Of a stretch of 64,000 nt of DNA, positions 35,910 to 46,825 are shown piece after piece. The position numbers were made by a program, and so were the translations under genes. This DNA is from Xylaria sp. FL1777. Its lineage: Eukaryota; Ascomycota; Sordariomycetes; Xylariales; Xylariaceae. Under the pieces are notes generated by a model. It was not told the DNA's origin. It searched no databases and saw only the letters and a list, made by a program, of their open reading frames with translations. Position 1 is the stretch's first letter. Each line of letters starts with the position of its first letter. Where the stretch lies: the NCBI GenBank assembly GCA_022578965.1, contig MU400509.1:1-64000 (forward strand), written 5' to 3'.

Positions 35910-36912
35910 CTAGTCAAACGAAAGAGAAAGTAGCTTGTCGCTCAAAAGAAAACCCTTGTCTGCGGGCATCTTGATGTGCATCGGGTAAACAGCATACGGT
36001 GGCGCATGAGGCTCAACTATCGCACCATTAACTTTCCTGACGGGAACCTTGTCTAGGCGGTAATGCGTATAGAGCTCCTTAGGGCTGAAGCGGCTAAGAT
36101 CTGGGCCGCAAAGAAGAAAATTTCGCAAATGCAGATCTGGATGGTGTGAGAATTATAGAACGGGTTTGCTGTAAAGCGCAAGGATAATTCAGGAGGGTTG
36201 AACATATCGCCATGACACACTCCACGCGAGTGCAAGTAGGATACACCTATAATGAGCTGGGCAGCGATAGACCTCGCAGTCTCGACGGGAAACATAAAGT
36301 CTACCGAGTCCTCTTTAGACGCAGAGATGTTGTAGCTAGTTGGTTCTCGCACGAGGCAGGTGTGATGTCCGTTGGGACCGTCGAATGAGAAATCGTCGAG
36401 TAGGTGTGGAATGAACCGCCGTCCTGGGTGTGCTGAGTCACTACCACTGCAGAGTATCCGGAGAATAGTGCCTTCAGTGCATTTTGAATATTCCCCGGCA
36501 ACTAGAATCTTCAACAAGACATATCGTTGCAGGTGTTTGTCGCGGGCTAGCCAAATGTTGAATAACCACCAAACCCGAGCTTATGAACAACCTCGTATCG
36601 GTCATGGTGGAAAGTGTCCCCTATCTTGGTAGGATGATAGCCGCCAATTGTGTAATCTTGGAAATCTTCCAGGTCAATTTCACGGACATAAATGTCCTCT
36701 TCTTGTGACGAGGCATTGCTAGCTATGGAATAAGCTCTTCTTCGATGGGGGGAGCCTCGCCGGCAAAATGCACAGGTATCATAGGTTGTGGGAAAGAATG
36801 CCTGCGACGGCGACCAGTGAAGGATACGTGATAGAGCATTCGAAGAAAACTGTCTGGAATATGACCGCAGTTCGACTGCGAACGATGTGAATACGATGCT
36901 GCCACAAACCAA
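35910..36912 (-). pseudogene. SRPK-like serine/threonine protein kinase pseudogene
   Basis: The fungal SR-protein-kinase-like N-lobe is clear: EDFQDYTIGGYHPTKIGD then RYEVVHKLGFGGYST (glycine loop), followed by WLARDKHLQRYVLLKIL, FIPHLLDDFSFDGPNG, IAAQLI and YLHSRGVCHGD|LHLRNFLLCGP (catalytic loop HGDLHxxN). Lesions: a 1-bp deletion after GGYST (about 36555) puts WLARD out of frame; no in-frame ATG precedes the N-terminal part, whose frame starts at a TTG at 36912; the 71-nt intron in the catalytic loop (36137-36207) begins ATATGT where GTATGT is expected; and the frame ends at LLSD, just where the DFG region should follow, so the C-lobe is absent. It is non-functional by any of these. Confidence 0.85.
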
Positions 36913-37477
36913 GTGTCATACCTAGGTAGTATCATTCTATATGTACAAGTATATTTGATCCAATCATGGCCAAGACCGTTTCGTACGGTCCGTAATAATG
37001 CAAAAGGATTATGCAAAAGCGGGCACCAGCTCAGGCTTTGCCCCAGGCCAAGATCGGGCTAAAAGCAGCATAGCTCAGCTTCGCATCCCGTTTTCTGCTA
37101 ATCTGCACTAGAATCTATCATAGCGTATCGTACGCTAAAAGTGGCCCCGGCTTCATGTAGGTAATACCTACATTTACATATATGTAGGTGGAATTAATGA
37201 CCGTTCACGTCACCACATGAGATTCCCTCTGCTCGACACAAAATGGAAGCCTACCTCACGATCTGTACATGACAGCAACTCAAATCAGCTGGATTTTTGT
37301 AAATTGTAAATTATACTTTCTACCTTATATAGAGCCCGGAATCAGAATCGCATCAGCCCATCCCCACGGACGTCAATGAGAACCGACGCTCAATTGCGAC
37401 AGTCGCATTAACATGATGGGAATAAATGCAACAACTCCCCATGATCGTGAGCCGGATCTGCGAACAATAACGTCGAT
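36913..37477. other. intergenic
   Basis: Upstream region of the 37478 gene. A palindromic TACCTAGGTAGTATC lies at about 36920. No gene is supported. Confidence 0.55.
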
Positions 37478-38650
37478 ATGACAATGGAGGACTCTCCTCC
37501 AGCTAGAAAAGCCAACTCCCATCAGCCACCCGATGCGAACGCGAGTGGCCACAAGAGGAGTGGTTCTGGCGCCAGTATACTCACCCGATTTCCCTTCTTA
37601 CGCACCTCGGAAAGCAAATCGAGTCTCAACGATTCCCGGCCCCAGCAACCTCCCTCCGCCTTTGGCACCGTAGCCAGTCCCGAGAATGCCTCCGAAAAAC
37701 CGACGCGTGCCCTGGCGGCCGCGATGTCTCAGCAGAAAACCCGTAGGCGTAGGGGCTCCCTGCGAAAGGTGGCCTTGCTAGGCCGCGGCGCTGCGCGTGA
37801 GAAACGCGAGTCGAAGCCCCAACCACAACAGCAGCAGCAGCAGCAGCCACAGCTACAGCTACCACAGCCTCTCGCCCTCGATACGGCGCGAATCCTTCTC
37901 AAGCAGACCCCCGTGTCTCCACCGACGCAACAGCAGCCTCACAGCCCTGACGCCATGATAGGTCAGCCTGCAATCGGCCTGGGTTTATCAGATGCTACGC
38001 CGCGCCCGTCCACCGAGGGCTTCGCCTCAAGGGGCGTCATTGCGCTGCCAGAGCCCGCGAAGCCATTCCCTTCCCTAAACCATGACGCTCAGGTAACGAG
38101 TCCTGCGATATCCTACACGTCAACCACGGATGAAGACGACGGGCTTTCAATGTTACTACCAGTGCCCTCGCACGCTCAGCCCGACCCAGCCGCCTATTCT
38201 TCCGGCTCCGAATCTTACTTTCGAGGCTCATCTCATCGCGCGCAATCCCCGGTGCACTCGATACAACGCCGACGGTCCACGAACAAGCAACAGTATGCCA
38301 AATCGCCCCTATCACTGCAAGGATTAGCGACAGGAAGCCCAGGCTTGGGTAATATAGATAGCGGCCACCACGACTACAGTGAGACGGAGTGGTGGGGCTG
38401 GGTTGTTCTCATCGTTACGTGGTTCGTCTTCATTATCGGTATGGGCTCTTGCCTAAACATCTGGAGCTGGGCTTGGGATGTTGGTTCAACGCCCTATGCA
38501 CCACCTGAGCTCGAAGATGATCCCACACTCCCCATCGTAGGGTACTACCCTGCCTTAATGATACTTACGTCTATTATGGCGTGGGTTTGGGTAATCGTGG
38601 CATGGGTAGGCATGAAGTACTTCAGGCACGCAAAGATTACTGGTGATTAG
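37478..38650 (+). CDS. conserved-looking fungal protein with two C-terminal membrane segments, 390 aa
   Basis: Single-exon ORF with an ATG at 37478 (a second Met at codon 3). The first ~295 residues are low-complexity: Ser/Pro/Arg-rich with basic patches (KTRRRRGSLRK), a Gln run around residue 120-130, and SP-type phosphosite-like motifs. The C-terminal ~85 residues look highly constrained: EWWGWVVLIVTWFVFIIGM (TM1), CLNIWSWAWDVG, PYAPPELEDDPTLPIVGYYPA, and LMILTSIMAWVWVIVAW (TM2), then a short basic tail. The long cytosolic tail and tryptophan-rich hairpin suggest an integral membrane protein. I recall this type only as a conserved ascomycete protein and assign no function. Confidence 0.88.
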   Translation: MTMEDSPPARKANSHQPPDANASGHKRSGSGASILTRFPFLRTSESKSSLNDSRPQQPPSAFGTVASPENASEKPTRALAAAMSQQKTRRRRGSLRKVALLGRGAAREKRESKPQPQQQQQQQPQLQLPQPLALDTARILLKQTPVSPPTQQQPHSPDAMIGQPAIGLGLSDATPRPSTEGFASRGVIALPEPAKPFPSLNHDAQVTSPAISYTSTTDEDDGLSMLLPVPSHAQPDPAAYSSGSESYFRGSSHRAQSPVHSIQRRRSTNKQQYAKSPLSLQGLATGSPGLGNIDSGHHDYSETEWWGWVVLIVTWFVFIIGMGSCLNIWSWAWDVGSTPYAPPELEDDPTLPIVGYYPALMILTSIMAWVWVIVAWVGMKYFRHAKITGD

Positions 38651-39160
38651 ATCTATTCTCTGCCTATATCAAAGAAATACAAGGACAGTAAATTTCCTCG
38701 ATCCTAGTACATGACCCCAATTACCACGTTGCTCCTGTACTGTACTGTATATCTCTACAACATAGTGTGAAATTATGGGTTCCAGGGGAACCTAGGCGAC
38801 GTAACGGGAGTGGCATATTTCGCCCATAGTAGCAAGTTCCGAGGGGGTATCATAATGCTCCTATCCTAAGAGAATGGGAACAGAAGAGTAATACTGACAA
38901 GGTAGATTCCACTACCGACAGTATTTATTCACAAACAAAGAAGGATGTAATTAATACAAGCAAAAGATTCAGATGTCAAAGACGGTTATGGGCACCGTGT
39001 AACAAAGATACTCACCGACATCACGAAGGGCTCTAGGAGTTTAATAATTAAGCCCAGGCATTACCACCGTCGCCGACGACGACGAATCCTCACACCAAAA
39101 CCATCCCATCCCATCCCATCCTACCGGTTTCCGCCGTCGCGGCTCAATTTACACCAGGCC
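38651..39160. other. intergenic with (CATCC)n
   Basis: Spacer between two plus-strand ORFs. (CATCC)4 lies at 39101-39121. Nothing else is recognised. Confidence 0.55.
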
Positions 39161-39643
39161 ATGAAAAGCTCTCGCCGAAAGCGAAGAGCCGTGCCCCCAG
39201 AAGACGCCCAGGAGATCCTCGACGCGCGCGTCGAGAAGGTCCTCGTCGTCCGCAGAGCCATCGTCGCCGAGCTCCGCACTATCGAGGACCGCCTCCGTAG
39301 ACTTAGCGTCGACGTCCGACGTCTCTCCCCGCCGGCACCGGCACCCGCTCGCGGTCTCTGTCTCTGTCTTGGTTTCGGACGCGCCCTCTCCCGCGCCCTG
39401 GCCGCGACGCGAGAGCTCCTGCGGACCCTCGACTTCGAGGGCGTCGGGGACATCGCCGCCGGGGATATGTTGCGCGTGTTCGTCGATGCGGTGGGTTTTG
39501 CAGGGGACGCGTGGGATGTCTTGGGGGTTTGTGAGAGGTCCGTGAGGGACCGTGGATTTGGCGGGTCGAAGGATGGAGAGGGCTTTGGGGAGGAGATTTG
39601 TGAGGCTTTGGGGCTTTTTCCTGGTGTTGAGGGATATATGTGA
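39161..39643 (+). CDS. small hypothetical protein, 160 aa (doubtful)
   Basis: ATG-initiated ORF in a locally GC-rich island, with heavy C/G at third positions, which favours real coding in this genome. The protein begins Lys/Arg-rich (SSRRKRRAVPPEDAQ), has a helical stretch (ILDARVEKVLVVRRAIVAELRTIEDRLRRL) suggestive of a coiled coil, an Ala/Pro linker and an acidic, Gly-rich C-terminus. No family is recognised. Overlapping ORFs on the minus strand (39121-39453, 39303-39764) are Arg/Pro/Ser-rich and look like antisense shadows. Alternatively the whole island is noncoding. Confidence 0.45.
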   Translation: MKSSRRKRRAVPPEDAQEILDARVEKVLVVRRAIVAELRTIEDRLRRLSVDVRRLSPPAPAPARGLCLCLGFGRALSRALAATRELLRTLDFEGVGDIAAGDMLRVFVDAVGFAGDAWDVLGVCERSVRDRGFGGSKDGEGFGEEICEALGLFPGVEGYM

Positions 39644-42600
39644 TACTGTTGAGGCGAGGATTAATAGACATGAAAGGGAGAGAGGGGGGGAGTAGATACT
39701 TTTGAAGAGGGAGATGTCGTGAGCTTGCGTGTTTACTTACGGGGAGCCTCGACGAGGAAATCATTCTACCTGCTATTATTATTAGTGGTTACCTAATGAG
39801 AAGATCTCCACCGTCCTCATAAGAAGCAGGTAAGATATAATTGAATCATTCTATTTATATCGGTATAAAGTCTTAGTTATGGCTTCCTATAGCAAACAAA
39901 GTCCAGGTCCAGGGTCGGTGGAAGCTGCCGGACGGTGCAGCTGATATCATCATTGTAAAGTACCTACATATAATAAATGCTAGAGCATCCTTACCTAGGC
40001 GGAAATAAGGCAGACTTAATTTCTGCTAGTATAGGAAATGTAAAAGACCAAGTCCAACGTCCTTGGGGCTAAGTTAACGGATACTATATAGATTTTCGGT
40101 GACATTGAATAGAGAAATATAAACGCTACTAGTAAATATGCTGTGAGTATTTAATTATTTCGTGTACAGTTTAGTTCACCTACGTAGTTATGAACAATAG
40201 TCTCGTGAACGTACTCGCGCAGTCGGCCTGAGGACTTGTACTCGGACCGAGCCAAGAGACCGTTTGGCAAGCTCATGTAGCGGCTATTGAGATCGTGTAG
40301 ATAGCCGGTAATGTGGGATTAGGCGTCTAAGCCGTTTCCTTCCGAGACGAACTACGTTTCATCCCGACCCGTCTCCCAGTAAGCAAGAATCGGCCTGCTC
40401 GAGACCAAAGACCAACGACGTCTGGGAAGTGCAACACAACAATTGTGCAACACAGGATCCGACAGCCCGGGCTTGTTCACCTTAGACCTTAGGTATCATC
40501 TGAGCCTGTGGATATAATATGATGTTCGGTAATGTCTGGAGAACCCAGGCGGGCATCCAATTTTGGGTTCCTGTCTCTTATAGTCTTTCGAATGAAGTAG
40601 AACAACCCGTTTCGACGTTCGATCCCCCTTACTTAGTAGCCCTGGGCTATGAAAGCGAACCCACAATCCACCACGCCCTGTGCTCCCACTGTCTGTGTGG
40701 CGCGTCGGGAAGCGACCCGAGCGGCGCCTCTCCCGTCACGCCGGCAGACCCAGATAATAAGGTAGTATCGAACGTCTTCACAGCCATCGACACGACACGT
40801 CAGATCTGCTAGTATCCATCTACCTAATATAGGTACTCCCTGACATAAGTAGCTGTCAAGACATATTAGCACCGTTGACGTCACAGAGAGAACACCAATC
40901 TTATTAGAGAGGTGGTATATATCCTAGCTGGAATGAAGTAGGCATAGGTAAAGATGGATCGAGCGTGTGCGCTGCGGCGGCGTCAGTTTCGTCGCACACC
41001 AGCGCTTGCGCGCCTGGGCGAGAGGCGTCAAGGCGCACCAATCACACTCTGCTGTGTATATTGCTCATCCAAGAACGTCCCTCGCAGCCGGAGACTATAC
41101 TTATGCAAGTATGGCGTCAAATGGGCTTTTTTTCATGTTACGTTGGAGGATCGATGAATGTCTGATAAAACACGCGGTTGTTTTCATTTGAGCTGTGATT
41201 CAATGCCCGTCTGACAAGTAAGAGCGTGTTTCTTTTGACGTAAGGTGCTATGTCGTGGCAGCCAGGTAAAGCAGTCATCTAGTTCAAGCTCCCCTTGTTT
41301 GATAGATGCACCTCTGTCCGCAAAGGGACGATGGGGCCAAGGTTGTCAAGCGCAAGTCTTCCGTGGAGGTATACACACACATAGTATGCCGGTACCGGTA
41401 CAACAAATGTCGGCGTCCCGATCAGGTAGATAGGTATTGACCCATACAACTTGACTACTTACCTAGTGGGTTTCCGTGGCGTTTCAGGTCTTCCTCTCCA
41501 GAGTCTGTCCAGAGCACCGAGTCGTGTTGAACATACTGTAGCTGGGAATGGGGAAATTTGGGGAAGGGCAGAAATCCTGCGGGGGATCGAGCCAAGCTAG
41601 CTGATATACCTATCTAACTTCATTGATGATTCGCGAGGCTTGCGTCCGTCTCATGTGTAGGAATTTTCCAAATCACGTGTCAGAGAACTACTGCAATCTC
41701 TGTTCTCGTTCAATACTGGGCTGAAACGTGTTTGGCTCGAAATTGAGATGATAGACAGCAGCAGGTATATATCCTGTTAATGCGAGTCGTTGTCCAATCC
41801 GCGATTCTGAAGTCCCAGTTTCCTTATAAATAAGTACCCATCATGACCAATCAGTCTTGGGCCTGCATGGACAAATGACAAGGAGAGCTGCAAGCCGAAG
41901 CGTGACACGTTGGAGCAGGTGAATGCTAGGTGAGCTCTCTATACATCTATACGTAGTGAGGTGGCTTCGATGCCTAACACCGCCATTGGTATTCGCTGAT
42001 TAACCCATTTGCGACAAGAATAGGTTGTTAACGTAGAGGTCACCTTGATGGCTATGAGAAAAGCTACTCATAGAGTAGTCGTCTCGAAAGGAAGCCGTTA
42101 GCCCGGTCGCATATGATCTGTCCAGTATACTGTAAGTATGATCTGTGTAAGACGGCCTGCTCGGTACTATCACTGCTAGCATCACTACCTAGCCGCTGTA
42201 AATACCTACCTTTACAAGGTAAGCAACAGAGCATCGTCTCTTGGTATGCTGTTGATTGGACGGTAAACAATCTCTTGTAGATAGTAGACGCTGCAGAGGG
42301 TGATGTTGGAGCACTGGCTTCGGTCCGGCTGCACAATCGTCTGCTTGCAGCGTGTCTACTTAATGTCTGTGCTAAACCCAAACGACAAGACCGATAGCAG
42401 AGTGGGCAGGCCAAGGTTTGCTGGCCGCCTGTGAGACCTAGTGGTGCCAGCGAGACGGAACCGCCAGATTGAGAACACGACATGAATATTCTAGCTGCAT
42501 TAGGCAATGCAGTCGTGTAGCATACAGAGCGGTTCATGACTCGCAACTCAGGTCGATTACCGAAAAATCTCGATGCTGGACTGCTATGTAAGACTGACTA

Positions 42601-44923
42601 GAACCAGTTTAGTTGACTCGGGGGATTATCGAGATATACAAAAAAAAAATCATATTCGTCAATTTTAGAACCGGTCCATCATGTTCGAGACAGACGTCGA
42701 TCTGTGCCACGGTGGAGAGGTTGGCTGACCTAATCGTAAAGGTGTAACATACTGCGTATGCGTATATGGTTACCTTGATGGATGGAGATAGCGCTCGCTT
42801 ACTGCGTACTCACTCACGTATGCCCTTTTTTTTTTCTTTATTAGAAGACTTAGAACATAACCTTATGTGATATATGCCTATGATGTCAGAGTAGCCAAGA
42901 TCTCACCAGCTTCAAGAACGCGAGTTTTTTTTAATTTTTTTTTAAGCTTTTTTGTTTGTATTTTTTCATCAACAAAATACATCCTAGGCAGAAAAGCCCG
43001 AACCGAAGACCAAAAATACCAACAACATATCTCCCTACGCATATGAACCGGGTCCACTCAACTGCCAGGTCTAGTCCTTGCCACATCGTCATTCGCCTCT
43101 CGCTCCATGGAGCAACCAGTAATTTCATTTGAGAAGACGACTAGTGTAGGTAGGCTAGAACATTTTTTTTAAAATTATCGCTTATTACAATATGGTGCAC
43201 GATGGCGTCTTGATCAAGCACTTAGGTTAGGTACTAAGGAGGGAACTACATACTGCGTAGGTGGTTGGAGAGTCCCTGGGCTATGTTTCTCGGTGGGCAG
43301 CAGGTGTATTACTGGGTGGTTGGAGTGTGTACTTACAATACGTTGCATTTGATTTGTAAGGGTTTAAGGGATTAAGGGATCGTGTGATGCTTGCCTGCTC
43401 AGCAGACCCTCGCTCGCACATCACAGAATTCATGTTCTGCAGGGAGATAGAAGATTCCACCCGGATGGCTTCCTCTCTTTCACTTTCTTTCCCTGATCCT
43501 TTTAGAATAATAATTATACTCACAAGGCGAGTCAATAATTATTCGGTAAAAGGTGCGCTGTTGAAGCAAGTGCGCTGGCTGTTACCTTGATGATCAACTT
43601 ATTATAGTGGTGTAAAGTTCTCGGGATTGCCGCCTGCCTCCGCCATAGGGTAGGTACCTATGTACACCACAGAAGGCAATTAGACATGAATTTTTTCACT
43701 GAAATTCCGCTCTGAAACATAGAAGTGACCGTGATACTGGAATAGGTAATGGCCGCCTACCTTCTAGTGCTTAGCGTTGCTTAGACCATGCTCTAGCAGT
43801 ATCAGCGGCTGTAATCGGTGGAGTGGCTTCCGGGTCATTTCGAGGTTTTGGCGGAGATGGAGAGGCAAGGCTCTACTTAAGTAAGTAGGTAGGTTAAGTG
43901 CCTCCCTGCAGCATGTTCTAGTGTACCTAGGTATGCTGTATAGGATTGTTCAGCAGCATGCCAGCTCTCTAGAACCTGAACAGAGGGTGTCTTAGGTGCG
44001 AAATCAGGAGATGGCTCGCTGTAGGTATGCTGGCTCCGGGCCTATTCTACCTAGGTACACTGCACTATGCGCCCCTGTTCCCCCTCTTCGGTCTTCGCTG
44101 CACACTCAATGCCAAGCCTAAGCCCAGACCTTGTATCCAGCTTAAGCCCTTTTCTCTCTTTGCAACCCCCGACTCGCTTCCCATCCCAACCATCCTTTCA
44201 TCGTCTCGACCCGAAGCCTCCCTCTCCTAATCGTACCATTGTATTCGACTCGGCCTCTCCCATCTTTCCCTATCGACTCTGGATGGGGTTTTTCGTCTTG
44301 ACATAGTGTCCGTCGCGCTGGAGATCCGGGCCTCCATCCTCTTCTTTCCTTGAGTCTGTTTCACGAGCACGAGCAAGTCAGCCGTCGCGGCATTTGGCAC
44401 TTGGGCATCTTTTGCCGTTCGAGTCACGATTTGGTTTAATGTCCATATCCGCATGCAGGCTTCTCCTCCTCCGAGCTAAGCTCAGCACTTAACCTTTGCC
44501 CCTTCTCTCATCATCAGGGCTTGTATATACAAGCAGCTTGATCTGCTTCTCTCCTTCGTACCATTCAGCGCTGCCGGTTCTCGGTGTACTGGGCGTGCTT
44601 CGTCATCCTCCACCGCTAAGCCGAGATTCGAGCGCTGCGAGGAGAGAGCAATTTTACGCATTGTTGGGGAAGAATAGCTTCCGAGCAATCAACCTCCTGC
44701 ATCCCTCTGTGCATTAAGTCTCCGCATTGATCCTCCAACACACGTCCGTCAACCGATACATCAAGGCCGATCTCTGCCTGAATTCGATTTATCTAGTTAT
44801 ATACTATACATTCGCCCCTGTCGCCGTTTTGTGCCACGCCTTCCTTCCTCGACATCGTCTCGACTCGTCTCCACGCGCCGAATAGCTTCTCCCACAACGG
44901 CCTGGTCGAGCTCATTAGTCACC
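39644..44923. other. 5.3-kb gene-poor region, ending in a long MUB1 leader
   Basis: No convincing gene. It contains TACTGCGTA at 42750, 42800 and 43251, with poly-T/A tracts near 42640, 42830 and 42925. From about 44030 to 44920 the sequence turns pyrimidine-rich (CCCTC/TCTCCTC runs), as expected of a long fungal promoter and 5' UTR feeding MUB1. Several short ATG ORFs in that leader could act as upstream ORFs. Confidence 0.5.
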
Positions 44924-46825
44924 ATGAGGGAAGTCAATTTCAGTATTCCCAATGTCAACAAGGCGTCGGTGGGCATTACCACCGCCTTGTATGACCGCCG
45001 TGCCCTGGATTGTACTTCGACGCTTCCCCTAATTAACTCGCTCAACCATCTCGCTTACTTGACCACCTCATCGGCCCGTATCCGAGACATCTTAACGGTC
45101 GATGGAGGGATAGAAAGGCTGGTGTGTATACTCAAGCAAGGGCGTAGCAAGGATATGATGGATATGTGGAAATGGAACTTGGCCTTCCAGTGCGTGGTCA
45201 ACATTGGGGTCCGTGGAACGGAAAACGTGAGAACTCGGGTCGTCGAGGCTGACATGGTACCCGTCATTGCAACTATTCTGGACAATTATATTAAGGTCAT
45301 TGAGAAGTGTCGCGAGAAGGCTGAGGAGGCTAAGCAAAAACAGATCGCGGATCATCATCACCGGCATCGAAGCCACAGCCATCGTGATGCATCCAAGCCC
45401 ACCACCCCCTTTACCACTTTTACAAACAGACCTGGGCGCTTAGAACTCGAACAGCGGCCGTTCCGTAGGCAAGCTCCACCGCCATCCATTGACGTATCTG
45501 CTGCCGCCTTCGCGAGCACCTCGGCCGCCGGAGAGCTGAGCAACGCCGAAGCTGGCCCCTCTGCTCCATCTCTCCCAACGACTTCACCTCCCGAGCGGTC
45601 GACTTTCTCGAACCATCGTCATCACCATCACCATCACCACCACCATCACCACCATCACCACAGACACGAGGCCCGTCCAACTCTTATCCCCACCCCCAGA
45701 CAAGGCATCAATCCTCCTACCACCGCCGTCCCAACGATGGAGGCGATTGATGGCTTCATTCGCCCTGTTCGTGATATTGATCGCTTGCCTTCCATGGTTC
45801 CCGTCTTTAATCCTAGCGTGGCATCTCAACCCGCCTCTCCAACAACACCTCTACCCCTTCCTCAAGTTCGGTCACCAACAATTCGTCCCACCTCAGTACT
45901 TGGTCCAAATGGTCGGTCCCGGCGACGTCCTTCGATCCGTCATCAGAACTCAACCACAGACACGGATGACTTGAACACGGATAGTGTACAATCCGATGGT
46001 TCTCAAGATGCTGATATGTCAGGCACCGCAGATGTCACACCCTCTGTTGATTTTGAAGACGTTGCAATGGAGGAGGGAGACAGCACTATGGCTGGAACCG
46101 CACTCGACCTTAACACACCGACAGTATCCGAGATACCCGACGCTGGTACCTTCAACATCACCCATCGAACTACCATAGATGGGAGCATCCCCAATAACAC
46201 ACCAACCCCAGTGCCTGCGGGAATTCTATCTCCCAATCGGCCTATTGTCCCGACACATCAACCTCCTTTGGCAAGTCAGACAAGCCTTCCTCGTTATCTC
46301 TTGGACCGCCCACTTCCTCCTAACCCACAGATGCTCGCGGCCATGCCGAGGGAGGAAGATGTGCTTATGTCGTTACAACTCCTTGCATACGTATCGAAAT
46401 ACTGTAATCTTCGATCATACTTCCAACAGAGTCACTTAGTACCGCGACTGAAAATTGGAAAGGAATTACAACTGCTAGACGGCGACAATATCACAATGGA
46501 GTCACTGAGTAAGCAGGAATATGAGGAGGAATATCTCCTGCCCAATGATTTCAATATTTTCCCTCTCGTGGAGAAATTCACAGTGAGGTATCACAGCACT
46601 GATATGCAGTACTGGGCTGGCGTAGTAATGCGGAATCTTTGCCGTAAAGATGATACTCGAGGTGGCATTCGACAATGTGCTTACTATCAATGCGGCAAAT
46701 GGGAAGAGTTCACGAGGCAATTTGCTAAGTGCCGCCGATGCCGCCGAACCAAGTACTGCAGCAAAGAGTGCCAGAAAAGTGCATGGGCCTTCCACCGCCA
46801 TTGGTGTGTTGCGGCTTCACAGTAA
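44924..46825 (+). CDS. samB: MYND-type zinc finger protein MUB1/SamB, 633 aa
   Basis: Orthologue of Aspergillus samB and yeast MUB1. Mub1 works with the E3 ligase Ubr2 in Rpn4 turnover, and samB affects hyphal polarity and conidiophore development (family knowledge). The ATG at 44924 gives the family N-terminus MREVNFSIPNVNKASVGIT; the frame continues upstream without ATG. The N-terminal ~110 residues are strongly conserved (LPLINSLNHLAYLTTSSARI, MWKWNLAFQCVVNIGVRG, ADMVPVIATILDNYIKV) and armadillo-like. A long disordered middle carries a pure poly-His run at about residues 230-248 (45613-45660). The C-terminal MYND finger is complete: C-x4-C, C-x2-C, YC-x3-C, then H-x3-H and a final C (CAYYQC...CRRC...YCSKEC...HRHWC), at about residues 583-629. 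Single exon. Confidence 0.95.
   Translation: MREVNFSIPNVNKASVGITTALYDRRALDCTSTLPLINSLNHLAYLTTSSARIRDILTVDGGIERLVCILKQGRSKDMMDMWKWNLAFQCVVNIGVRGTENVRTRVVEADMVPVIATILDNYIKVIEKCREKAEEAKQKQIADHHHRHRSHSHRDASKPTTPFTTFTNRPGRLELEQRPFRRQAPPPSIDVSAAAFASTSAAGELSNAEAGPSAPSLPTTSPPERSTFSNHRHHHHHHHHHHHHHHRHEARPTLIPTPRQGINPPTTAVPTMEAIDGFIRPVRDIDRLPSMVPVFNPSVASQPASPTTPLPLPQVRSPTIRPTSVLGPNGRSRRRPSIRHQNSTTDTDDLNTDSVQSDGSQDADMSGTADVTPSVDFEDVAMEEGDSTMAGTALDLNTPTVSEIPDAGTFNITHRTTIDGSIPNNTPTPVPAGILSPNRPIVPTHQPPLASQTSLPRYLLDRPLPPNPQMLAAMPREEDVLMSLQLLAYVSKYCNLRSYFQQSHLVPRLKIGKELQLLDGDNITMESLSKQEYEEEYLLPNDFNIFPLVEKFTVRYHSTDMQYWAGVVMRNLCRKDDTRGGIRQCAYYQCGKWEEFTRQFAKCRRCRRTKYCSKECQKSAWAFHRHWCVAASQ

Noticed and set aside
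39121..39764. minus-strand ORFs opposite the 39161 ORF
   Set aside because: Very Arg/Pro/Ser-rich, typical of antisense reading of GC-rich coding DNA. The plus-strand frame is the better, though still doubtful, candidate.
42064..42546. 160-codon minus-strand ORF
   Set aside because: Cys/Ser/Arg-rich with no motif, no plausible neighbouring exons, in otherwise noncoding DNA.
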